A stretch of DNA of 18,696 nt. It comes from JBLHKE01 sp047619485 (GTDB lineage Bacteria; Verrucomicrobiota; Verrucomicrobiia; Verrucomicrobiales; DEV007). Made by a program: the position numbers and the translations under genes. How positions within the stretch are numbered: position 1 is the stretch's first letter; the number at the start of each line of letters is the position of its first letter. The stretch covers positions 1-18,696 of the forward strand of contig JBLHKE010000049.1 of assembly GCA_047619485.1 (NCBI GenBank), given 5' to 3'. Positions 1 to 7,164 of the stretch are shown piece after piece. The notes under the pieces were generated by a model. It did no database searches. It saw only the letters and a program-made list of their open reading frames with translations, and was not told where the DNA came from.

Positions 1-50
1 CTCGCCCCTAGCCATCGTCTAAGATATTCTGCGACGGGGCGAGACGCCCC
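1..50 (-). terminator. Stem-loops downstream of the PEPCK gene (possible terminator)
   Basis: A GC-rich hairpin lies 21 bp beyond the PEPCK stop codon: GGGGCG (36-41) pairs with CGCCCC (45-50) around a 3-nt loop. The same central segment, GGGGCGAG (36-43), is also a perfect inverted repeat of CTCGCCCC at 1-8, so two alternative stems compete for it. No T-tract follows on the minus strand, so a classical intrinsic terminator is not certain. What lies left of position 1 cannot be seen. Confidence 0.35.
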
Positions 51-71
51 TGGCTTCTTGTGTTTGGCTCG

Positions 72-3000
72 CTACGCGACGGCTGGATCGGTGCCGAGGG
101 TTCCGATGAGGCGTTCGAGATAGGCAGAATCCTGCGTCTCGGCCAGGCGCTGCTGGGCTAACTTCAGGCGTTCCGGGATCGAGAGCCGCTCTTGCTCGGT
201 GGCGTAGATCTCGTTGGAGGCAAAAACTTCGAGCGACTTCAGGTGGCGAACCCAGAGGCGGGCGTCGACTTTGGCCTTGGCTTCGAGGCGCGCCTGGTAC
301 CAGTCGCTTGCGAGCATCGAGTCCGGGTCGAACAGTTTGCGGATTTCTGGGTCAGTTAGGATTTTTCCCTCGTAGTTGCCGTGCACCATGATGTGGAGCA
401 GGGCGCGCAGCGGCGGGCAGGCGTCTTCGATGCTGCCGTCGGTGAAGTAGTTTTCAGCGATGCGCCGCTGGGTCTCGACGATGTTGGCGACGCCGTCTTT
501 GAAGCTATCCATGTCCTGTAGCTCCGGGCGTAGCATCTCCTCGGTGAACAGGCTGGCGGGATCAGCAAATACCCGTCCGAAGTAGCGGATGACGAACCTT
601 TCCGTGACGCGGTAGCCGAGTCGGCCAACCTCCTCAACACCCGCGATTTTCGAGCAATCTTCGAGCAGGCCTTCGGCGATCATCTTCTCCGGGTTTCGCT
701 CGGCGATGTGCATGCGGCTCCAGACCTCGGGTACGATGAGGGAGATGTCGTGGTCGACGCGGTACTTCGGGCCGACGCAACCTGCTGCGCTTACGAAGTG
801 CGGCTGGCGGGTGAGCATGGCGGAGACCAGCGCGTTGTTCATGTCAACGATCGGTGACACGGCGTTGAACGGGCCTTTGGTCAGCGCACCTTCGGAGCCT
901 GCGCCGGTGGTCGACGGGCTCTTACCGGTGAGGCTGGCGATGAAATCCATAAAGAGCTCCGGCAGTTCCTGGTAGTGGAGCGGGTTGTAGACCGCGAGCG
1001 CACGGACACCGGCAGCAGCGTCCGGTGGGTTGTTGCGGCGGCCTGGCAAGACAGCGTTGACCGGGGTGGCGATCGGCTGGTCGACGGGGACACCGCGGTA
1101 GAGGTGCATGCCAACTGAGGCGAGGTACTCGCTGCGCTGGTCGTGTAAGTCCCGGCGGTCCTGGAGGTAGCGCGGGTTCTTTGAGCGTTTGCCTTCGACG
1201 ATGCGCGGCTGGTCGGTGCTGACGACGTAGTCCGGCTTACCGGATTTTTTTGCGGCGAGCAAGGTCTTGCGCAGTGGCTTGGTGAACTCGCCGAAGTTGA
1301 TGGCGTCGTCGACCATCTCGCCGAGCTCCTGCTGGTCGATGGGCTCGTAGTTGGAGAAGAAGTTTCCACCGGCGGAGAAATCGCGCTCGGCAGTCTTGTC
1401 GTAGCCGCGATGGATGGCGTCGTCCGGGCGTTGGAAGAATCGGTACTCGCAGTTGGTGACGAATTTGTAGGAGCCTTCAGGGAGATCCGGGTGCAAGCCA
1501 TCGGCGTGGCGCACCGGGATGGTGGCGGAGACGCTGATGTCATCTTCGCGCTGCAGCTTGGCGGCGGGGAGGAAGTCTTTGCGCAGGCTGAAGGTGCGCC
1601 ACGAACCGTCCGCCTCGTAGCCGACTCGGAGGTAGCGGGTGGTGAGCTTGCGGTTGAGATACTTGAGCTCGAATCCGGCACCGCCGTCGACGATGTCCTC
1701 ACTGAAACGGTTGTTCCAATCGTCCCACTCGCCCCAGTCAGGTTTGTAGAGGCGCTTGATGAGGAGCGCGAGCCCGATGGCGGGCTTGCTGAGTGTCTCG
1801 AGGTAGGTGTTGTAATCGTCGGTGTGATCTTCGGAGTGGGTGAGGAGTTTTAAAACGGAGCCGAGCGAGCGCGCAGGGTCGAGGACTTTGCGGCTGGTCT
1901 CGGCGGTCTTGCGCGGGTCGGGGAAACGGTCCCAGTAGTTGTGCTCGAGGATCTCGCGCACCTGCGCCATCGTCTCGGCGAAATTTGGAATGATGATCGA
2001 GCCGTCGGTCATCGCGTCGGTGAGTGGCTTGGATATCTCGGATTTTCCGCCGCCGCTGACGGTGCACGGCTTGTGGCAGAACGTGCCCTCCGCCTGAGTG
2101 CCGACGAGGCGCCAACGGCGACCTGCGGCGGGGCGGGCGAGTTCGACTTTGTATCCGGATGGGTAGACGTAGGTGGTGCCGCTACGCAGCTTGATCGTCT
2201 GGGTTTCGCCGCCAGAAGCCCAGGTGATGGTCTGGGTCTCCTGGTCGATGGTCGCATCGCCCGGGACATAGACGATGTTCTTAAAATTGGTATCGACCGC
2301 GTAGCCGCTGGGTTTGGCGTCGGCGTGGTCACCGAGCACCTCTAGGGCGTTCACGTAGGTGTGCCCCTCGCGTTGGTAGCCGGGGTGGATGGCGAAATCT
2401 TCACCGTGGTCGTAGGACGGGAACGCGATGGCGCCGCCCGCGTGTTCCTCCTCGCAGTTGCCGAGCAGGTTGGTGGCGTAGCTGATCTGCGACTTCACCT
2501 CTTTCTTGCAGTAGCCGTAATAGTTGTCGGCGATGAGGGTGACGATGACGCCGGTCTTGTCGCGGCAGGTGATCTTAAAGGCGCCTCCGTCGTTGTAGAG
2601 TTCGTCCTCTTTATCCCAACACATGCCGTCAGCCTTCTGGCGGTCGGTGGCGTCGCTGATGTTCGGCAGGCCGAGTTGTTTCTTTGTTAGGGTGATGAGG
2701 TGCGGGGCGAGGATGGCGCAGCCGGTATGGCCGGTCCAGCCGACCGTGTCGAGCGCACTGTCGTTCTCTGGCAAGAATGGGTCGCCGGCGTTGCCGAAGA
2801 TCGATTCGACGAAGTCGAGGTTGCTGGCGAGGTTGCCGGGTGCGAAGAAGCGCAGCTCCATCGAGCGCGCCGGGCTGATGCCGGGGATCTCGGGGAAGAC
2901 GGTGGGGCGCAGCAGCAGCGAGAGGAAGGCGCGGGTCGGTCGCGGTTGTGTGGACGTGTAGGGGACGGTGAGCAGGTCGTCCGGCGGGTTCAGGGCGGCG

Positions 3001-3545
3001 GCGAGTAGGCGCGCGAAGGTGACCTTTGGGACGGACTTTTTATCAGCTGGGATTGGTAGCCCCCCCTCGGCGACGTGGAACACGCCCTTGGTGGTGCGGC
3101 GGTCCTTGGCGGGGTTGTTGCAGACGCCCTGGGCGACGCGGTAGGAAGAAACGATGTCGGAGGTGAACTTGTCGCTGTCGGTCGGGATGCTGAGCATGCG
3201 TGCCAGGCCGTGGCGCTCGAGGACGAGCGGGCCGTGTGGCACCAGCGACGGCAGGTCGGAAATACTGTCCGCGCAGTCGGCGAGGTGGTTTTTCAAGAAA
3301 TCATGGATGCGCTCGTCGGCGGGGCTACGGTAGTCCGAGAGCAGTCGCACGCGCTCGCGGAAGTTGGCCAGCATCGAGCGTCCCATCTGCAGGAATGGGT
3401 AGTCCTTCTCGTCGCCGACGATTTCGAACCCGCGTGAGGCGAGTTTCAGGTTGATGTAGCCGCGCAGGGTTTCCGAGCTGGGGTCACCGGGGGCGTAGGT
3501 GTTTCCGAGGCCTAGGGATTCGTTGAATTTTTTGGGATCGAGCAT
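72..3545 (-). CDS. PPi-type phosphoenolpyruvate carboxykinase
   Basis: This 1157-residue cytosolic enzyme is identified as the pyrophosphate-dependent PEP carboxykinase, which interconverts PEP + CO2 + phosphate with oxaloacetate + PPi. The length fits that family (about 1100-1200 residues), roughly twice that of ATP- or GTP-type PEPCK. Two blocks align with PEPCK active-site motifs. YYGYCKKEVK (residues 342-351), with H368 following, matches the ATP-PEPCK segment carrying the paired Lys and the metal-binding His. VSGGGKSEI (496-504) matches the kinase-1a loop LSGTGKTTL. The start is the ATG at 3543-3545. No Shine-Dalgarno sequence precedes it; the 5' side reads CCACCCCCTAAATC. A sigma-54-like promoter lies about 40 bp upstream. 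The gene stands alone, with a decayed gene behind it. A G7 run at 3060-3066 (C7 on the plus strand) is intact. The family call rests on recalled motifs, not on a search. Confidence 0.78.
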   Translation of the reverse strand: MLDPKKFNESLGLGNTYAPGDPSSETLRGYINLKLASRGFEIVGDEKDYPFLQMGRSMLANFRERVRLLSDYRSPADERIHDFLKNHLADCADSISDLPSLVPHGPLVLERHGLARMLSIPTDSDKFTSDIVSSYRVAQGVCNNPAKDRRTTKGVFHVAEGGLPIPADKKSVPKVTFARLLAAALNPPDDLLTVPYTSTQPRPTRAFLSLLLRPTVFPEIPGISPARSMELRFFAPGNLASNLDFVESIFGNAGDPFLPENDSALDTVGWTGHTGCAILAPHLITLTKKQLGLPNISDATDRQKADGMCWDKEDELYNDGGAFKITCRDKTGVIVTLIADNYYGYCKKEVKSQISYATNLLGNCEEEHAGGAIAFPSYDHGEDFAIHPGYQREGHTYVNALEVLGDHADAKPSGYAVDTNFKNIVYVPGDATIDQETQTITWASGGETQTIKLRSGTTYVYPSGYKVELARPAAGRRWRLVGTQAEGTFCHKPCTVSGGGKSEISKPLTDAMTDGSIIIPNFAETMAQVREILEHNYWDRFPDPRKTAETSRKVLDPARSLGSVLKLLTHSEDHTDDYNTYLETLSKPAIGLALLIKRLYKPDWGEWDDWNNRFSEDIVDGGAGFELKYLNRKLTTRYLRVGYEADGSWRTFSLRKDFLPAAKLQREDDISVSATIPVRHADGLHPDLPEGSYKFVTNCEYRFFQRPDDAIHRGYDKTAERDFSAGGNFFSNYEPIDQQELGEMVDDAINFGEFTKPLRKTLLAAKKSGKPDYVVSTDQPRIVEGKRSKNPRYLQDRRDLHDQRSEYLASVGMHLYRGVPVDQPIATPVNAVLPGRRNNPPDAAAGVRALAVYNPLHYQELPELFMDFIASLTGKSPSTTGAGSEGALTKGPFNAVSPIVDMNNALVSAMLTRQPHFVSAAGCVGPKYRVDHDISLIVPEVWSRMHIAERNPEKMIAEGLLEDCSKIAGVEEVGRLGYRVTERFVIRYFGRVFADPASLFTEEMLRPELQDMDSFKDGVANIVETQRRIAENYFTDGSIEDACPPLRALLHIMVHGNYEGKILTDPEIRKLFDPDSMLASDWYQARLEAKAKVDARLWVRHLKSLEVFASNEIYATEQERLSIPERLKLAQQRLAETQDSAYLERLIGTLGTDPAVA

Positions 3546-3584
3546 GATTTAGGGGGTGGAATATGGACAACGAACTACTTTCGC

Positions 3585-3599
3585 GCAAGAGCCGTGCCA
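3585..3599 (-). promoter_or_regulatory. Sigma-54 (-24/-12) promoter for the PEPCK gene
   Basis: On the minus strand the sequence reads TGGCACGGCTCTTGC. It matches all 11 fixed positions of the RpoN consensus TGGCACG-N4-TTGC with exact spacing between the GG and GC elements. The base after TTGC is G where A/T is preferred. A transcript starting about 12 nt downstream would have a leader of about 28 nt before the ATG at 3545, so distance and orientation both suit. An enhancer-binding activator would be required, and none is encoded in the window. Confidence 0.7.
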
Positions 3600-3688
3600 G
3601 CCGGGGAGGTGTTTTTGCCCAGGGTTTGGAATACCTGGCCGCATGGGTAGGCAGCGATCCGGCGAGTGCATGGTATCATTCGGTTCCA

Positions 3689-4672
3689 CTATCCCCTGTT
3701 TGCTTTTGTAAACAATTCGTCACCTGGTTTCGGTGCGCCTTGCTGGAGGGAGTATTCGCCTAGGAGGGCGATGTATTCCCTTCGTTGATCGACGTCGATT
3801 AGTAGTGGCGGTTGGCCGGCTTGGAGGAGGGGGAGATTGGCTAGGAGGCGAGCCATGCGACCGCTGCCGTCGGCGTAGGGATGGATAGCGGTGAAGCCGA
3901 GATGGATCTCAGTGTAGGCTTCTCGCAAAAGTTCCTGCAATTCGCCCTTGGTTTTTAGTCGGGGGGCGCGGCGGTGGCTGGCTAGATTTTTTAACCAATT
4001 CTCGACTAGTGCGGGACGTGTTTCGGTTCGGCGTAGTCATGCCACTTGGTATTGCCTCTGGTGGTGATGGTGTTGGTGCCGTTAGTGCCGTTGGGTTCGG
4101 ATTTCCACTTGCCGATGGGTGATTGGGAATCGACCGGGGCACCGCCCATCACGGCGCGGTGGAGTTGGTGGAGCTGTTCGATGCTGTCGGGTTTGCGAGG
4201 GCGAGTCCATGATGCCATGAGCCCGAGTGCTTGGGCGTGGCCGTGGATCTCTTGGTGTTCGCGCAGGGTCTTGCCGCTGATGGTGAGGCCTTCGGTGAGG
4301 ACAAAGAGGGTGTCGCCGGCGGTGATGGTGTTGCCTTCGAGAGCGGTGGACGAGTGGGTTCAGTTGGTGACGAGTGAGGTTGCAAGGCCTTTGCGTAGAT
4401 CGGGATCGAGACCGGCTAGGAAAGGCCAGTCTGGATTGGCCATCTGATTGATGGGATCGGTGTTGTCGGTGGTGGCTTCTTTGAGCGCTTCGTGGATTTG
4501 GTTTGGGGGTGGTTTTTAGGGCGGTGGCTAGGGCTTGGATGGTGCTGCTCTGGGGGGAAGTGTGGCCGTTCTCTAGGCCACTGATGGTGGCTTGGCGAAT
4601 GCCGGAGCGGGTGGCTAGTTCGGCCTGGGTCAGGCGGGCGTTTTCACGGAGTTGCCTTAAAGTGCTGGACAT
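3689..4672 (-). pseudogene. XRE-Fic fusion protein, inactivated by two frameshifts and a stop
   Basis: Read across frames, this is a Fic-family AMP-transferase with an N-terminal XRE helix-turn-helix. The HTH (about residues 3-55) contains LRENARLTQAELATRSGIRQ. The Fic core has the inhibitory-helix motif STALEGNT, which fits (S/T)xxxE(G/N) on the N-terminal side and suggests a class II Fic. The active-site loop is HPYADGSGRMAR, with Ser where Asn is usual. Three lesions are visible. One extra C in the run at 4505-4509 shifts the frame after KTTP. TGA at 4360-4362 stands where related proteins usually have Trp (TN-W-THSSTALEGN). A missing base near 4009-4018 shifts the frame back before ALVENWLKN. 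The insertion and deletion cancel, so the two ends share one frame. Sequencing error could explain an indel but hardly all three lesions. The HTH alone, with a frameshifted tail, could still be made. Confidence 0.85.
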
Positions 4673-4685
4673 GCATGAATATTTA

Positions 4686-4705
4686 TTACGGTTGTAAAAC
4701 CGTAA
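4686..4705. promoter_or_regulatory. Perfect palindrome, likely operator of the XRE-Fic gene
   Basis: TTACGGTT (4686-4693) and AACCGTAA (4698-4705) are perfect 8-bp inverted arms around GTAA. The site ends 13 bp upstream of the XRE-Fic start codon, between promoter and gene. XRE-type repressors bind such short palindromes as dimers, so autoregulation is the likely role. A second small inverted repeat, GTCTC/GAGAC, lies just upstream at 4719-4733. Confidence 0.55.
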
Positions 4706-4760
4706 GCGTATAGAATCTGTCTCACGCAGAGACCCAGAGGTTTTGTTCTATGGGAGAATT

Positions 4761-4782
4761 GGCGCTGGATTTGAAGAGCGCC
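4761..4782 (-). terminator. Stem-loop downstream of the esterase-glycosidase gene
   Basis: GGCGCT (4761-4766) and AGCGCC (4777-4782) form a perfect 6-bp stem with a 10-nt loop, extendable by one wobble pair and one A-T pair. It lies about 60 bp beyond the stop codon of the minus-strand gene ending at 4845. The following minus-strand bases are AATTCTCCC, without a U-tract, so the terminator role is tentative. Confidence 0.3.
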
Positions 4783-4844
4783 GAGTGGGGAGGCTAGTCC
4801 GCGGTTTTGCTTCGCTTGCCTGAGCATGAGCGAGACGTTCATGG

Positions 4845-6662
4845 CTACTTTCTTCCCGACCAGTAATCGAAAAACTTCGCGCATAGCTCGCCAGCCGGTT
4901 CGGCACCCGCACGGTGCTCATCCGGCGTGTGTCCGAAGTAGTGGCTGATCCAACCATCGACCCGCGGTGCCGCCGCATCCATGAAGTTCTCTAGTTCTCC
5001 GACCGAACACTTCATCGGGAAGAATTCTTCTATCAACAGCGGCTTACCGATGTCGTAGACCGCGAGCGCTACCATCTCCTTGTCGAGCTTCCCCGCTTCC
5101 GGGTAGCAGTGGATACTGACGAAATCGAGATGATCGGCGGCTTTTGGCGAGTAGAACAAGGGCTTCGCATTCGGCCAAACAAACGCCCACGGGATCACGC
5201 CCACCGTCACCGGCGTTTCTTCGTCATGTTCACGGATCGCCCCGACTAACATTTTCACCCAATCCGCCGCGACTTCGTGGCTGTCTCGGCCATCCGCGTT
5301 GTGGCTGATGCGTTGCACAAAGTGGAACCCGCCGAGCTCGCCACCCACCCACGGATGCTCGCCGTCCTTCGGCTTGCCGATGACCGGTTCGTTGATCAGA
5401 TCGTAACAGAACACAGCCGATTCACCGGCGCAGGTTTTCGCGATCGCTGACCAGAAACGCTCCTGCGCTCGCCATCTTTCTGCCTCAGGCAGATCATCAT
5501 ACCACGGTGGGATCCGACCTTTTCGAAAACAGTTTAAGCCCGTCAGATCCAGATACAAACCAGTCTCACGGGCGAGGTTCAGCAATTTCCCAAGCCGCGC
5601 CAGCTGTGCCTCATCCGGCGATTCAGCTCCCGTCATGAACGTCTCGAACTGCAAGTGCCAGCGGACAATGTTCGCCCCCAGTTTCTTCATCTCGCGGAAG
5701 TCCTTCTCAACCCGCGCCCAGCCCTCCGGCGTATGCCAATCGTCCTCCGCCAAGCGCCCGTGTTCTCCGAGGTAGTTGAAGCCCCAAGGCGTGAACTTTT
5801 TTCCCGAGCCCGCGAGAACAAAATGCGAATCGTCAGCCGAGACACGCACCCGCGGCAATGTTGCTTGGGACGGTTTACTTCGCCGTTGCTTGAACAACCA
5901 GCGGAAGAAATCCGGATCGGAGTAGGCGCGCTGCCCGGCGTTGTGGCCGACGCCATCAAGGACGATCACTGTTGCTTTTCTGCCGCCGGTTTTTTTGATC
6001 GCCTTCAAAATCATCTCGCCGCGATCAGCTGGCACGACCCTGTCATCGCCTCCGTAGTAGGCGCGCATTGGGAGTGTGGCGAGGTTCTTGCCCCACAGCT
6101 CGAGTTGCGGCGTGACATCCTTTGGCCCCAGCGCGCCGAGTCCGCCGACCATCGGCGCGATGGCGGCGAAGTGTTCCGGGTTGACCCCGGCCCAGGCGTA
6201 GGTGCCGTAGCCCCCCATACTACTCCCAGTAAGGTAGACCCGATCCGGATCGACCGGCAGGGTCTTGAGGAGGTGGGCGAGCAGCACATTCAAGTCCGCA
6301 GGAACCCAGCCACCCTTTGTCCCGTGTTGCCGCGGGCTTTTTGCTGCCTGTGGCGTGACGATGAGCGTCTCGATTTCCGTCTTGGCGAGCGTGCGCATCA
6401 GCCTGGGCGCTTGGCCTCTAATCTTCTCGATCTCCAACCCCTCCGCGCCAGCGCCGTGCAGCATGATGAGTAGCGGTAGTTTCTTTTTTTCTTCGGTCTT
6501 GGAGAGGGCTTCGCCGAAGACGTAGTAGTTTGGATTCAATGAAATCGTCTTCGCTTCTTCAGCATCTGGGAGCGTGTGGACTTTTCCTGTGGGGAGTCCT
6601 GGCCTACCTTGTGCCAACAAAAAACAACTGCTAGCTAGGAGGAGAAGTGCGACGAGTTTCAT
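4845..6662 (-). CDS. Secreted alpha/beta-hydrolase (esterase) fused to a GH5-like glycosidase
   Basis: This 605-residue protein probably removes acyl groups and cleaves backbone of the same polysaccharide outside the cytoplasm. The ATG at 6660-6662 is preferred over one 15 codons upstream because it begins a signal peptide (MKLVALLLLASSCFLLAQG). The ASSC segment makes a lipoprotein possible but is a poor lipobox. The hydrolase domain (about 30-265) has HGAG as oxyanion loop, GSSMGG with nucleophile Ser148, acid Asp in GGDDRVVP (206/207) and His240 in GVGHNAG. This resembles LpqC/feruloyl-esterase-like enzymes. The second domain (about 270-600) starts at WGFNYLGE and has LINEP with acid/base Glu425, HCYPE, and nucleophile Glu in LLIEEF (545/546), as in clan GH-A/GH5. 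The substrate cannot be read from sequence. No strong Shine-Dalgarno site precedes it. Confidence 0.85.
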   Translation of the reverse strand: MKLVALLLLASSCFLLAQGRPGLPTGKVHTLPDAEEAKTISLNPNYYVFGEALSKTEEKKKLPLLIMLHGAGAEGLEIEKIRGQAPRLMRTLAKTEIETLIVTPQAAKSPRQHGTKGGWVPADLNVLLAHLLKTLPVDPDRVYLTGSSMGGYGTYAWAGVNPEHFAAIAPMVGGLGALGPKDVTPQLELWGKNLATLPMRAYYGGDDRVVPADRGEMILKAIKKTGGRKATVIVLDGVGHNAGQRAYSDPDFFRWLFKQRRSKPSQATLPRVRVSADDSHFVLAGSGKKFTPWGFNYLGEHGRLAEDDWHTPEGWARVEKDFREMKKLGANIVRWHLQFETFMTGAESPDEAQLARLGKLLNLARETGLYLDLTGLNCFRKGRIPPWYDDLPEAERWRAQERFWSAIAKTCAGESAVFCYDLINEPVIGKPKDGEHPWVGGELGGFHFVQRISHNADGRDSHEVAADWVKMLVGAIREHDEETPVTVGVIPWAFVWPNAKPLFYSPKAADHLDFVSIHCYPEAGKLDKEMVALAVYDIGKPLLIEEFFPMKCSVGELENFMDAAAPRVDGWISHYFGHTPDEHRAGAEPAGELCAKFFDYWSGRK

Positions 6663-6731
6663 TCTGAAGGATCGTATTCCATCCAGCTGCGCCTGACTAG
6701 GCAGCAATTAATGTCGGAACATTGAGAAGGT
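6663..6731 (-). other. Leader region of the esterase-glycosidase gene
   Basis: This stretch precedes the secreted enzyme's start. It holds a bulged stem-loop at 6686-6705 (GCTG-GCCT against AGGC-AGC). On the minus strand TTGAAC followed 17 nt later by ATTAAT is a weak sigma-70-like pair. No Shine-Dalgarno site stands out. Confidence 0.25.
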
Positions 6732-6794
6732 TCAAACAAAGACACTCAGGCACAAAGCATGTGGGATTCTTCGTGACCTAGTGGCTTTGTATGA
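6732..6794. repeat. Imperfect 63-nt palindromic repeat
   Basis: The arms 6732-6760 and 6766-6794 are 29 bp each and pair at 22 of 29 positions around the loop GTGGG. The arms contain CAAAGACACT, CACAAAG and TTCGTGACCTAGTGGCTTTG. These resemble the CACAAAGACAC/TTCGTG-type intergenic repeats known from several bacterial genomes. It may act as a dispersed non-coding repeat or as part of the leader of the gene downstream. Only one copy is seen in the window. Confidence 0.6.
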
Positions 6795-6861
6795 GGATCC
6801 GTGGGTGGGATTTTTCCTAAAATTGAGTGAGATACCTACCGATTGCTCTGGCGACCGCGGA

Positions 6862-7028
6862 ACTAAGGGGCTGTCAGGAAATAAGTCATACAAAGATGCG
6901 CAGGAATTTTAGCCAGCACCAAGGCAGATTTCAGCGATTATAGCGGGCTATTTGAGTTGGAAGCTAACGCGGGTGATGGCCAAAATAACCAGCAGATTGT
7001 AGGAGTTATTTACTGACAACCCCTTAGT
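6862..7028. mobile_element. MITE-like element with 23-bp terminal inverted repeats
   Basis: The left end 6862-6884 (ACTAAGGGGCTGTCAGG...) and the right end 7006-7028 are inverted copies that match at 21 of 23 positions. Weaker similarity continues inward for about 40 bp more on each side, for example ATTTTAGCCAGCACC on the left against ATTTTGGCCATCACC on the right. The element is about 165 bp, has no coding capacity, and sits wholly between genes. A TA duplication at the element border is possible, which would fit an IS630/Tc1-type parent, but the exact ends are ambiguous (CTAA on the left, TTAG on the right). It is probably moved in trans by an insertion sequence elsewhere in the genome. Confidence 0.75.
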
Positions 7029-7140
7029 GATGAGATCTATGGTTGACCTCCATTCGGTTGCGAAGAACTCGCGGCGGGTGGTTCGCTTTGGGCAATTGGT
7101 TACTAGGGTTTCTGCACCTAGTTTCAGCTCGGGCTCTGGG

Positions 7141-7159
7141 CTTCGATTGCAAATCGAAG
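7141..7159 (-). terminator. Stem-loop at the end of the glycan operon
   Basis: CTTCGATT (7141-7148) and AATCGAAG (7152-7159) form a perfect 8-bp stem with a 3-nt loop. It lies 5 bp beyond the stop codon of the glycosyltransferase ending at 7165. The position fits a transcript end, but no U-tract follows. The rest of 7029-7164 shows nothing recognisable. Confidence 0.4.
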
Positions 7160-7164
7160 TTGCG

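Noticed and set aside
881..1702. 273-codon open frame on the minus strand, in another frame of the PEPCK gene
   Set aside because: It is Ser/Thr/Arg/Pro-rich low-complexity translation, typical of an out-of-frame reading of GC-rich coding DNA, and lies wholly inside a well-supported gene.
3563..3763. Plus-strand 66-codon open frame
   Set aside because: It runs antisense across the PEPCK promoter region and the end of the Fic pseudogene, has no ribosome site and no recognisable motif.
4719..4733. GTCTC-ACGCA-GAGAC small inverted repeat as a second operator
   Set aside because: Only 5-bp arms; expected often by chance. Mentioned only as a neighbour of the stronger palindrome.
6030..6044. Second sigma-54-like sequence, TGGCACGACCCTGTC, on the plus strand
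   Set aside because: The -12 part is TGTC instead of TTGC, and it lies inside a coding region with no plus-strand gene following.
5655..6473. 272-codon plus-strand frame antisense to the esterase-glycosidase
   Set aside because: The minus-strand protein has full catalytic motifs; the antisense product shows none and is explained by GC-rich codon use.
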